Under the pieces are notes generated by a model. The model was not told the DNA's origin, did no database searches, and was given only the letters and a program-made list of their open reading frames with translations. This document shows, in pieces, positions 20,032-27,363 of a stretch of 64,000 bases of DNA. The stretch's first letter is position 1. Each line of letters begins with the position of its first letter. Made by a program: the position numbers and the translations under genes. This stretch comes from Agrobacterium tumefaciens (GTDB taxonomy: Bacteria; Pseudomonadota; Alphaproteobacteria; Rhizobiales; Rhizobiaceae): assembly GCF_017726655.1 (NCBI RefSeq), contig NZ_CP072308.1, forward strand, positions 2,052,501 through 2,116,500, read 5' to 3'.

Positions 20032-20433
20032 ATGATCGGACTAGTGCTTGTCACCCATGGCAAGCTGGCTGAGGAGTTTCGTCATGCGTTGGAGCATGTC
20101 GTCGGTCCCCAGAAATTGATCGAGACGGTTTGTATCGGTCCCGAAGATGACATGGATCAACGCCGGCAGGATATCATCGATGCCGTAGCGCGCGCCAATG
20201 ATGGCAATGGCGTCATCATCCTGACCGACATGTTCGGCGGCACGCCGTCCAACCTCGCGATTTCAGTGATGAATAACGGCAATGTCGAAGTTATTGCCGG
20301 CGTCAATCTTCCGATGCTGATCAAGCTTGCAGGCGTTCGCAGCGAAGATAATATGGACAAGGCCCTTCAGGACGCTTCCGAGGCTGGCCGCAAATACATC
20401 AACGTCGCCAGCCGTGTCTTGAGCGGTAAGTAA
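20032..20433 (+). CDS. PTS EIIA component, mannose family, regulatory type
   Basis: A 133-residue stand-alone EIIA of the mannose family (PtsM/ManX type). The phosphorylated His9 is in the N-terminal LVLVTHGKLAEEF. The LTDMFGGTPSNLA motif characteristic of EIIA-Man follows. No EIIB, EIIC or EIID sugar transporter is present here, so a regulatory rather than transport role is expected. It is preceded by a 125-base gap with a possible hairpin (19979-20004) and followed closely by HPr. Confidence 0.9.
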   Translation: MIGLVLVTHGKLAEEFRHALEHVVGPQKLIETVCIGPEDDMDQRRQDIIDAVARANDGNGVIILTDMFGGTPSNLAISVMNNGNVEVIAGVNLPMLIKLAGVRSEDNMDKALQDASEAGRKYINVASRVLSGK

Positions 20434-20444
20434 GAAGTCAGCCC

Positions 20445-20720
20445 ATGTCGCCACTCTCCCGGGAACTACCGATCATCAATAAACGTGGCCTGCACGCTCG
20501 TGCGTCCGCAAAATTCGTGCAGATGGTCGAGGGTTTCGACGCGACAATCACCGTATCCAAGGACGGTATGACGGTTGGCGGCACCTCCATCATGGGCCTG
20601 ATGATGCTGGCGGCAAGCCCCGGCTGCAGCGTCTATGTCGAGGCAAGCGGCAATCAGGCGGAAGAGGCGCTGGCGGCGCTTGAGGCGCTTGTCGCCGACC
20701 GCTTCGGCGAAGAAGCCTGA
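20445..20720 (+). CDS. ptsH: HPr phosphocarrier protein
   Basis: A 91-residue phosphocarrier. It has the catalytic His17 in NKRGLHARASAKFV and the regulatory serine (Ser48) in GGTSIMGLMMLAAS, the target of HprK just upstream. It lies 11 bases after the EIIA gene. Enzyme I (PtsP type in these bacteria) is not in the window, so this is the phosphate-relay tail of a regulatory PTS tied to ChvG/ChvI. Confidence 0.94.
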   Translation: MSPLSRELPIINKRGLHARASAKFVQMVEGFDATITVSKDGMTVGGTSIMGLMMLAASPGCSVYVEASGNQAEEALAALEALVADRFGEEA

Positions 20721-20729
20721 ACCGAAACC

Positions 20730-20757
20730 ATATAAAGACATAAAGACTTCTTTATAT
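20730..20757. promoter_or_regulatory. Inverted repeat operator candidate upstream of ahcY (SahR-like site)
   Basis: A perfect 9-bp inverted repeat ATATAAAGA ... TCTTTATAT with a 10-base spacer. Its left arm is also part of a direct repeat (ATAAAGAC twice, 20732-20747). It lies 92-119 bases before the ahcY start. SahR, an ArsR-family repressor of the SAM cycle responding to S-adenosylhomocysteine, controls ahcY in many proteobacteria. The assignment to SahR is inference. Confidence 0.5.
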
Positions 20758-20765
20758 CATCATTG

Positions 20766-20843
20766 CCAGATCGTTCGTGGCCTGCTAAACCGCTGCTACG
20801 TTAAAAAGCCGTGCGGCAACGCGTGGCGCTTCTGATCTGGAGA
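20766..20843 (+). promoter_or_regulatory. Possible structured leader RNA over the ahcY ribosome-binding site
   Basis: CCAGATC (20766-20772) pairs perfectly with GATCTGG (20834-20840), whose last bases begin the ribosome-binding sequence TGGAGA. Inside lies a second helix CGTGGC/GCTACG (20776-20781 with 20794-20799, one G-U pair). The loop sequence CCGC (20090-bp context at 20790-20793) could pair with GCGG at 20813-20816. I could not match it to the SAM-II or SAH riboswitch consensus I remember. Confidence 0.35.
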
Positions 20844-20848
20844 ACTTC

Positions 20849-22249
20849 ATGAGCCTTGAGAAGGACTACATCGTCGCCGATATCAACCTTGCCGCATTTG
20901 GCCGCAAGGAGCTGGACATTGCCGAAACCGAGATGCCGGGCCTGATGTCCTGCCGCAAGGAATTTGGCGAAAGCAAGCCGCTGAAGGGTGCCCGCATCTC
21001 CGGTTCGCTTCACATGACGATCCAGACAGGCGTTCTCATCGAGACACTGAAGGAACTCGGCGCCGATATCCGTTGGGCTTCCTGCAATATTTTCTCGACT
21101 CAGGACCACGCGGCGGCAGCCATCGCGGCGGCTGGCATTCCCGTGTTTGCCGTGAAGGGCGAGAGCCTGACGGAATATTGGGAGTACACCGACAAGATCT
21201 TCCAGTGGACCGATGGCGGTCTCTCCAACATGATCCTTGATGATGGCGGCGACGCCACCATGTACATCCTGCTCGGCGCACGCGCTGAAGCCGGTGAGGA
21301 CGTTCTGTCCAATCCCGGTTCGGAAGAAGAGGAAATTCTCTTCGCGCAGATCAACAAGCGTCTGAAGGCTTCGCCGGGTTGGTTTACCAAGCAGCGCGAC
21401 GCCCTGAAGGGTGTGACCGAAGAAACGACGACCGGCGTTCACCGCCTCTATGATCTCAGCAAGAAGGGCCTGCTGCCCTTCCCGGCGATCAACGTCAACG
21501 ACAGCGTCACCAAGTCGAAGTTCGACAACAAATACGGCTGCAAAGAGTCGCTGGTTGACGGTATTCGCCGCGCAACCGACGTGATGATGGCCGGCAAGGT
21601 TGCCGTCGTCTGCGGTTACGGCGATGTTGGCAAGGGTTCGGCCGCTTCGTTGCAGGGCGCTGGCGCCCGTGTGAAGGTGACCGAAATCGACCCGATCTGC
21701 GCACTTCAGGCCGCCATGGACGGTTTTGAGGTCGTTCGCCTGGAAGACGTCGTCTCTTCCGCTGATATCTTTATCACCACGACCGGCAACAAGGACGTCA
21801 TCCGCATCGAGCATATGCGCGAGATGAAGGATATGGCGATCGTCGGCAATATCGGCCATTTCGACAATGAAATTCAGGTCGCTTCGCTGCGTAACCTGAA
21901 GTGGACGAACATCAAGCCGCAGGTCGACATGATCGAGTTCCCAAAGGGCAACCGCATCATCCTGCTGTCGGAAGGCCGCCTGCTGAACCTCGGTAACGCG
22001 ACCGGCCACCCGTCTTTCGTCATGTCGGCTTCCTTCACCAACCAGGTTCTGGGCCAGATCGAGCTCTTTACCAAGCAGGGTGAGTACAAGAACGACGTTT
22101 ACGTGCTGCCCAAGCACCTCGACGAGAAGGTTGCGCGCCTTCATCTTGAAAAGCTTGGCGTGCGTCTAACCGAACTTTCGGATGTGCAGGCAGATTATAT
22201 CGGCGTCTCGAAGCAGGGCCCGTTCAAGGCTGAACACTACAGATATTAA
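20849..22249 (+). CDS. ahcY: S-adenosylhomocysteine hydrolase
   Basis: Splits S-adenosylhomocysteine to adenosine and homocysteine, removing the inhibitor of methyltransferases in the SAM cycle. 466 residues, with the NAD-binding motif [17 protein letters not shown] and the conserved [18 protein letters not shown] and [11 protein letters not shown] segments. The C-terminus KAEHYRY is the invariant end that closes over NAD. The ATG has a GGAGA ribosome-binding site. It ends at a strong terminator. The leader has both an inverted repeat and a possible RNA structure. Confidence 0.97.
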   Translation: MSLEKDYIVADINLAAFGRKELDIAETEMPGLMSCRKEFGESKPLKGARISGSLHMTIQTGVLIETLKELGADIRWASCNIFSTQDHAAAAIAAAGIPVFAVKGESLTEYWEYTDKIFQWTDGGLSNMILDDGGDATMYILLGARAEAGEDVLSNPGSEEEEILFAQINKRLKASPGWFTKQRDALKGVTEETTTGVHRLYDLSKKGLLPFPAINVNDSVTKSKFDNKYGCKESLVDGIRRATDVMMAGKVAVVCGYGDVGKGSAASLQGAGARVKVTEIDPICALQAAMDGFEVVRLEDVVSSADIFITTTGNKDVIRIEHMREMKDMAIVGNIGHFDNEIQVASLRNLKWTNIKPQVDMIEFPKGNRIILLSEGRLLNLGNATGHPSFVMSASFTNQVLGQIELFTKQGEYKNDVYVLPKHLDEKVARLHLEKLGVRLTELSDVQADYIGVSKQGPFKAEHYRY

Positions 22250-22286
22250 TTTCATAGTTAATATCCACCGATATTACACAATATCT

Positions 22287-22325
22287 AGATGCCGTGCGCT
22301 TGACAAAGCGCGCGGCATCTTTTTT
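22287..22325 (+). terminator. Intrinsic terminator of ahcY
   Basis: A 15-bp stem (22287-22301 with 22306-22320, one G-U pair) capped by GACA and followed by a run of T residues. Confidence 0.88.
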
Positions 22326-22457
22326 GCGCGCTCCCTTCCCGCAGATTTATGAAGGCGGTATTGTCATCAGACTTGATTCGGACACGCCAAAGGGCGGCGG
22401 GGACGAAATGGGATGTCTTGTCGAAGATGCGGCACATAGGACGGAGACAGACCGGGG

Positions 22458-25103
22458 ATGACGGTTCACAATTCGGATCTGCGCAAGCAGGTAGTTCAAC
22501 GCGTTGAAAACACGCATGCGGGCGTGACACTGGGCGCGCAGGCGTTAGCGCGTTTTCGCGCCTTTCCGGACCGCACACCGGCCACGACCAATCCTGCGAA
22601 TGTCTTCGCGCGATGCCGGCTGGCAATCCACGTCATCCGTTCTGGATTCTCACGCATGCACCTCCTGCTGTCGGGAACCGTTCTCACCGGCTCGGCGACC
22701 GCTGCAATGGCCCAGGATGGGCTGGTGGCAAAGACGGGAGCGCGGCTATTCTCGTCCGGAGAAACAATCACCTATTCGCTTTTTGTCGGCATGATCTCCG
22801 CGACGCTGTTTTCCGTCGTCTGGCTCGTGCGCCAGCGCGGCAATATCGAGGCGGAAAGTAGCGAGTACCGTCAGGCACTGGCACAATCCCACCATAAGAT
22901 CGCAAAATACGAAGCGCTGATCTCCGACAAGAGCCGCCGCATCGTTATCTGGGATGGCGCAGACAGCCGCCCGGAATTTCTCGGCCAGTTGCCGGCTGAG
23001 ACAGGGGTGCCGCAGGCGGATCATGATTTCCTCGCCTTTGGCCGCTGGCTGAAACCGGCATCCGCAAGCCAGCTTGAAAAATCAATCGAGAAGCTCCGCA
23101 GCCACGCCCAGAGTTTCGACCTCACCATCGAAACGCAGCGCGGCGAAGTGGTCGAAGTGCAAGGCCGGGTCTCAGGCGGCAACGCCTTTGCACGCTTCAT
23201 CGCGCTCAACAATCTGCGCGCGGAACTTGCCGAATTGCAGGTGGAGCGCGAGCGCCTTATCGCTTCGGTCTCCACCTTTCAGGAGCTTCTCGATTCCATC
23301 GAACAGCCCGTGTGGCGGCGAAATGGGGACGGTGAACTTATCTGGGTGAACCACGCCTATGCCCAGGCGGTGGATGCGCGCAACGCGGCCCAGGCCGTTC
23401 AGGAAAAGCGCGAATTGCTGAGCACCGTGACGCGCCAGAAGATTCGCGCCACGGCGACGCCTGAATCTCCCTATCACGACCGGATTTCAACGGTGGTGTC
23501 CGGTAACCGCAGCTTCTTCGACGTCGTCGATATCAAGACAGCCGGTGGCTCGGCTGGCATCGCGATTGATGCGACGGAAGCCGAGACCATCAGCGAGGAA
23601 CTGAAGCGTGTCCTGAAAAGCCACGCGGAGACGCTCGATCATCTGGCAACGCCAGTCGCCATTTTCGACGGACGGCAGCGGCTGCAGTTCTACAATCAGG
23701 CATTCGCCACTCTCTGGGGCTTCGATCTCGTGTTCCTGGAGTCCGGCCCCGATAATTCCGAGCTTCTCGACAGGCTGCGCACCGCCGGCAAGTTGCCGGA
23801 GCAGTTGAACTGGAAGAACTGGAAGGAAACGGCGCTCTCCGTTTATCGGTCGCTCGATACCAAGACTGACCTCTGGCATCTGCCGAACGGACAGACGCTG
23901 CGCGTCATCGCCACAGCCCATCCGCAGGGCGGCGCGACATGGGTCTTCGAAAATCTGACCGAACAGGTCGATCTACAGATGCGCTACAACACCTTGGTCA
24001 AGGTGCAGGGCGAAACCATCGATCATCTTGCCGAAGGTGTCGCCGTGTTCGGTGCGGATGGACGCATCCGGCTGTCAAACCCGGCATTCCGGGCGCTCTG
24101 GGGCGTGACGGCGGAACAGGCGGAAACCGGCACCCATATCCGCGCCATAGAGACCGCCTGTGCGCCATCTTACGACGGGCCGGACGGCTGGCGCTCCTTC
24201 AGCCAATTCATCACCAGCTTCGACGATGCGCGGCCTTCCCGACAGGGAACGCTGGAACTGCTTTCCGGGCTCGTGCTTGATTATGCCATCATCCCGCTTC
24301 CCGATGCGCAGACCATGCTGACCTTCGTCAACATGACCGACAGCGTGCGCGCCGAGCGCGCGCTCAAGGAAAAGAACGACGCGCTGCTGAAGGCCGACGA
24401 ACTGAAGAACGATTTCGTCCAACATGTTTCCTATGAGCTTCGCTCGCCGTTGACCAACATCATCGGCTTCACCGATCTTCTGAAGACGCCCGGGATTGGC
24501 GAATTGACGGAGCGGCAGGCGGAATATCTCGATCATATTTCCACCTCATCCTCGGTCCTCCTGACCATCGTCAACGACATCCTCGATCTGGCGACCGTCG
24601 ATGCCGGCATCATGCAGCTCAATTATTCGGATAATGACCTGAACGAGCTGCTAGACGATGTGTCGGTGCAAATCGCCGACCGCCTGCAGGAAAGCGGCAT
24701 TTCGCTCGAAATCGTTGCACCCGCCCATCTCGGCAGTCTGGTAGCCGATCACCAGCGGCTGAAGCAAATCCTCATCAAGCTGCTGACCAATGCGATCAAT
24801 TTCGCGCCGGAGGGCTCTTCGGTCCAGCTCTCCTGCCAGCGCAGCGAAGGCGACTTCGTCTTCTCCGTGGCCGACAAGGGTCCGGGTATCCCCGAGGACA
24901 TGTTGAAAACGGTCTTTGACCGCTTCTCGACACGCGGCAACGGCGGGCGGCGCACGGGGGCGGGCCTTGGCCTCTCCATTGTCGAAAGCTTTGTCAGCCT
25001 GCACCACGGCACAGTCAGCATCGACAGCCGCCCCGGCAACGGCACCATCGTGACCTGCCGTATCCCTTCCGCCACCCGGCCGCATTCCATCGCCGCAGAA
25101 TGA
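22458..25103 (+). CDS. divL: DivL, atypical tyrosine-kinase-like cell-cycle sensor
   Basis: Large cell-cycle scaffold of 881 residues. The normal phosphoacceptor His of the HisKA domain is Tyr659 (VQHVSYELRSPLTNIIGF), the hallmark of DivL. A hydrophobic N-terminal part (residues about 68-85 and 107-128) is followed by several PAS-like regions (about 270-640), HisKA, and a HATPase domain with LLTNAINFAPEG, DKGPGIPEDM and GAGLGLSIVESF. In Caulobacter DivL binds phospho-DivK and modulates CckA, hence CtrA activity; orthologues exist in Agrobacterium. The start at 22458 is reasonable; an internal Met at MHLLLSGTV is possible. Its stop overlaps the next gene (ATGA). Confidence 0.9.
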   Translation: MTVHNSDLRKQVVQRVENTHAGVTLGAQALARFRAFPDRTPATTNPANVFARCRLAIHVIRSGFSRMHLLLSGTVLTGSATAAMAQDGLVAKTGARLFSSGETITYSLFVGMISATLFSVVWLVRQRGNIEAESSEYRQALAQSHHKIAKYEALISDKSRRIVIWDGADSRPEFLGQLPAETGVPQADHDFLAFGRWLKPASASQLEKSIEKLRSHAQSFDLTIETQRGEVVEVQGRVSGGNAFARFIALNNLRAELAELQVERERLIASVSTFQELLDSIEQPVWRRNGDGELIWVNHAYAQAVDARNAAQAVQEKRELLSTVTRQKIRATATPESPYHDRISTVVSGNRSFFDVVDIKTAGGSAGIAIDATEAETISEELKRVLKSHAETLDHLATPVAIFDGRQRLQFYNQAFATLWGFDLVFLESGPDNSELLDRLRTAGKLPEQLNWKNWKETALSVYRSLDTKTDLWHLPNGQTLRVIATAHPQGGATWVFENLTEQVDLQMRYNTLVKVQGETIDHLAEGVAVFGADGRIRLSNPAFRALWGVTAEQAETGTHIRAIETACAPSYDGPDGWRSFSQFITSFDDARPSRQGTLELLSGLVLDYAIIPLPDAQTMLTFVNMTDSVRAERALKEKNDALLKADELKNDFVQHVSYELRSPLTNIIGFTDLLKTPGIGELTERQAEYLDHISTSSSVLLTIVNDILDLATVDAGIMQLNYSDNDLNELLDDVSVQIADRLQESGISLEIVAPAHLGSLVADHQRLKQILIKLLTNAINFAPEGSSVQLSCQRSEGDFVFSVADKGPGIPEDMLKTVFDRFSTRGNGGRRTGAGLGLSIVESFVSLHHGTVSIDSRPGNGTIVTCRIPSATRPHSIAAE

Positions 25104-26620
25104 GTGAAGACACCTCGCCGATCACCATCTCCCTTGAGGGAGAAAAGGACACCATCAGGCTGGGTGAAGACTTGGCGCTGGCTCTCAAACCCGGCGATTG
25201 CCTCGCTCTGATCGGCGATCTCGGCGCCGGCAAATCGACACTCGCCCGCGCCTTCATCCGGGCAATGGCCGATGAGCCCAACCTTGAGGTTCCCAGTCCC
25301 ACCTTCACCCTTATTCAGACCTATGACGCCCGCATTCCTGTCGCCCATCTCGATCTCTACCGTCTCTCCGACGTGTCAGAACTGGACGAGCTGGGAATAG
25401 ACGAGATGCTGGAGGACGGCATCTGCCTGATCGAGTGGCCGGACATCGCCGCCGAGGTTCTGCCGGCCCAGCAGACCATTCTCCTGCGGCTGACACATGC
25501 TGGCAACGGTCGCCTTGCGACGATCGAAGCGCCGGCGCAAGCGCGAAGCCGGCTCGACCGTGTCTTCGCAATTCGGAAATTCTTAGGCGATCATGGTAGG
25601 GCGGACGCCGCTCGCCGCTTTCTCAGCGGTGATGCTTCCACCCGGGCCTATGAGACGATCTCCGCTGATGGAGCGGATCTGATCCTGATGGACTGGCGGC
25701 GCCCGATGAGAGGCGCGATCGTTGCGGACGGCAAAACCTATGCGGAAATTGCGCACCTCGCCCAGGATGCCCGCCCCTTCGTTGCAATAGGCGATTATCT
25801 GAAAGACATGGGGTTTTGCGCCCCGGACATCCTTGCCGTCGATTTGGATCAGGGCATTCTCCTGCTTGAGGATCTCGGACGGGAGGGCGTGCTTGCTTCC
25901 GATGGCACGCCGATTGAGGAGCGTTATCTTCAAAGTGTCGCCTGTCTCGCCGCTCTTCACCAGACGCCGCCGCCGAACTTGCTGCCGATGCGCGACGGCG
26001 GCACCTACGAAGTTCCGCCGTTTGACCGCGAGGCGATCAAGATAGAAGTCTCGCTTCTCGTGGAATGGTACCTGCCGCACAAGCGCGGCAAGCCACTGAC
26101 CGATAGCGAGAAACAGGAGTACAACGCGATCTGGGACGGCCTGATCGATTCGCTTGGCGGCTGCGAAACAGGGCTTCTGCTGCGTGATTTCCACTCTCCA
26201 AACATTCTCTGGCAGGCCCGGAATGAGGGAGTCCGGCGGGTCGGTCTGATCGATTTCCAGGACGCGATGATTGGCCCCACCGCTTACGATCTCGCTTCCA
26301 TCGTTCAGGATGCGCGGGTCAGCATCTCTCCGGAACTGCAGGCACGCCTGCTCTCCCATTATATGAACCGAAGAAAAACGGTGGCTTCGTTCGACGAAGC
26401 CACGTTCCTCAGGGCTTTTGCCATCATGTCGGCGCAGCGCAACTGCAAACTCGCCGGCATCTGGGTGCGGCTGTTGGAACGGGACGGAAAACCGGGCTAT
26501 ATGAAGCATATGCCGCGGACGTTCCGCTATCTTCATGCAGCGCTGTCGCATCCCGAGCTGGCGCCGCTTAAGCAGTGGTGCATTCGCATGGGCATGGATT
26601 TTAACGACGAACACGGTTGA
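25100..26620 (+). CDS. TsaE-AmgK fusion: tRNA t6A ATPase plus sugar/aminoglycoside-type phosphotransferase
   Basis: A 506-residue two-domain protein. Residues 1-155 are TsaE, the ATPase of the threonylcarbamoyl-adenosine (t6A37) tRNA modification complex: Walker A GDLGAGKSTLARAFIR, then VPSPTFTLIQTY and HLDLYRL. From about 170 it is an aminoglycoside-phosphotransferase-fold kinase like AmgK: GDASTRAYETI, catalytic LLRDFHSPNIL (Asp363) and metal-binding LIDFQDAMIGPTAYDLASI (Asp385). AmgK phosphorylates N-acetylmuramic acid or GlcNAc at C1 for peptidoglycan recycling in Pseudomonas. A MurU-type uridylyltransferase gene follows directly, supporting that role. The fusion is seen in other Rhizobiales annotations. 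Confidence 0.88.
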   Translation: MSEDTSPITISLEGEKDTIRLGEDLALALKPGDCLALIGDLGAGKSTLARAFIRAMADEPNLEVPSPTFTLIQTYDARIPVAHLDLYRLSDVSELDELGIDEMLEDGICLIEWPDIAAEVLPAQQTILLRLTHAGNGRLATIEAPAQARSRLDRVFAIRKFLGDHGRADAARRFLSGDASTRAYETISADGADLILMDWRRPMRGAIVADGKTYAEIAHLAQDARPFVAIGDYLKDMGFCAPDILAVDLDQGILLLEDLGREGVLASDGTPIEERYLQSVACLAALHQTPPPNLLPMRDGGTYEVPPFDREAIKIEVSLLVEWYLPHKRGKPLTDSEKQEYNAIWDGLIDSLGGCETGLLLRDFHSPNILWQARNEGVRRVGLIDFQDAMIGPTAYDLASIVQDARVSISPELQARLLSHYMNRRKTVASFDEATFLRAFAIMSAQRNCKLAGIWVRLLERDGKPGYMKHMPRTFRYLHAALSHPELAPLKQWCIRMGMDFNDEHG

Positions 26621-26625
26621 GCAGG

Positions 26626-27363
26626 ATGACGATCAAAAACGCGATGGTGCTGGCTGCCGGGCTGGGCACGCGCATGCGGCCGATTACGGATACGATCCCT
26701 AAGCCGCTCGTGAGAATCGCCGGCAAGCCAATGATCGACTATGCTCTCGACTCCCTTGTGGAAGCTGGCGTCGAAACCGTCGTGGTGAACGTTCACCACC
26801 ATGCCGACCAGATGATTGCCCATCTGGGGGCCCGCTCGGATGTCAAAATCCTGATTTCTGACGAGCGGTCGCAGTTGATGAATTCCGGCGGCGGGCTTGC
26901 CAAAGGCCTGAAGCTTCTGGAACCCGGCCCCGTCTTCGTCATGAATGCCGACCTTTTCTGGATCGGCGAAATGCCGAATGCGGTCAGCAACCTGCGCCGG
27001 TTAGCACATTTTTTCGATCCGACGCGCATGGACATGGCGCTCCTCTGCGTTGACATGGACCGTACCACCGGCCACAACGGAAAGAAGGATTTTAACCTCG
27101 CAGATGATGGAAAGCTGACACGCTATCGCGATCGCGATCCGTTTCCCGTTGTTTATGCAGGTGCCATCGCCATGAATTCGCGTCTCCTGGACGATGCCCC
27201 TGACGACGCCTTCAACCTCAATATCTATTTTGATCGCGCCATTGAAAAAGATCGGCTCTTCGGCCTTTCTCTTGATGGACACTGGATTACCGTCGGCACG
27301 CCCGACGCGATTGATGATGCCGAAGGCATCATCCGGCAATTCACGGAAAAGCGCTCTGCATGA
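26626..27363 (+). CDS. Sugar-1-phosphate nucleotidyltransferase, MurU-like
   Basis: A nucleotidyltransferase of about 245 residues with the signature MVLAAGLGTRMRPITDTIPKPLVRIAGKPMIDY. Further on are MNADLFW and the late GTPDAIDDAE segment. With the AmgK-type kinase just upstream it probably activates MurNAc-1-phosphate to UDP-MurNAc, as in the AmgK/MurU recycling pathway of Pseudomonas; direct evidence in this lineage is not visible here. The start is ambiguous: TTG at 26617 overlapping the upstream stop, or ATG at 26626 (used here). Its stop overlaps the addB start (ATGA). Confidence 0.82.
   Translation: MTIKNAMVLAAGLGTRMRPITDTIPKPLVRIAGKPMIDYALDSLVEAGVETVVVNVHHHADQMIAHLGARSDVKILISDERSQLMNSGGGLAKGLKLLEPGPVFVMNADLFWIGEMPNAVSNLRRLAHFFDPTRMDMALLCVDMDRTTGHNGKKDFNLADDGKLTRYRDRDPFPVVYAGAIAMNSRLLDDAPDDAFNLNIYFDRAIEKDRLFGLSLDGHWITVGTPDAIDDAEGIIRQFTEKRSA

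Noticed and set aside
20766-20843. SAM-II or SAH riboswitch call for the ahcY leader
   Set aside because: GTTAAA after a CGTGG/CTACG helix recalls SAM-II, but the required 3' GCTAAA block and loop sequence do not fit, and the SAH consensus is also absent. It was kept only as an unassigned structure.
20801-22144. Open frame on the minus strand opposite ahcY
   Set aside because: No family resemblance; the plus strand encodes a full AhcY.
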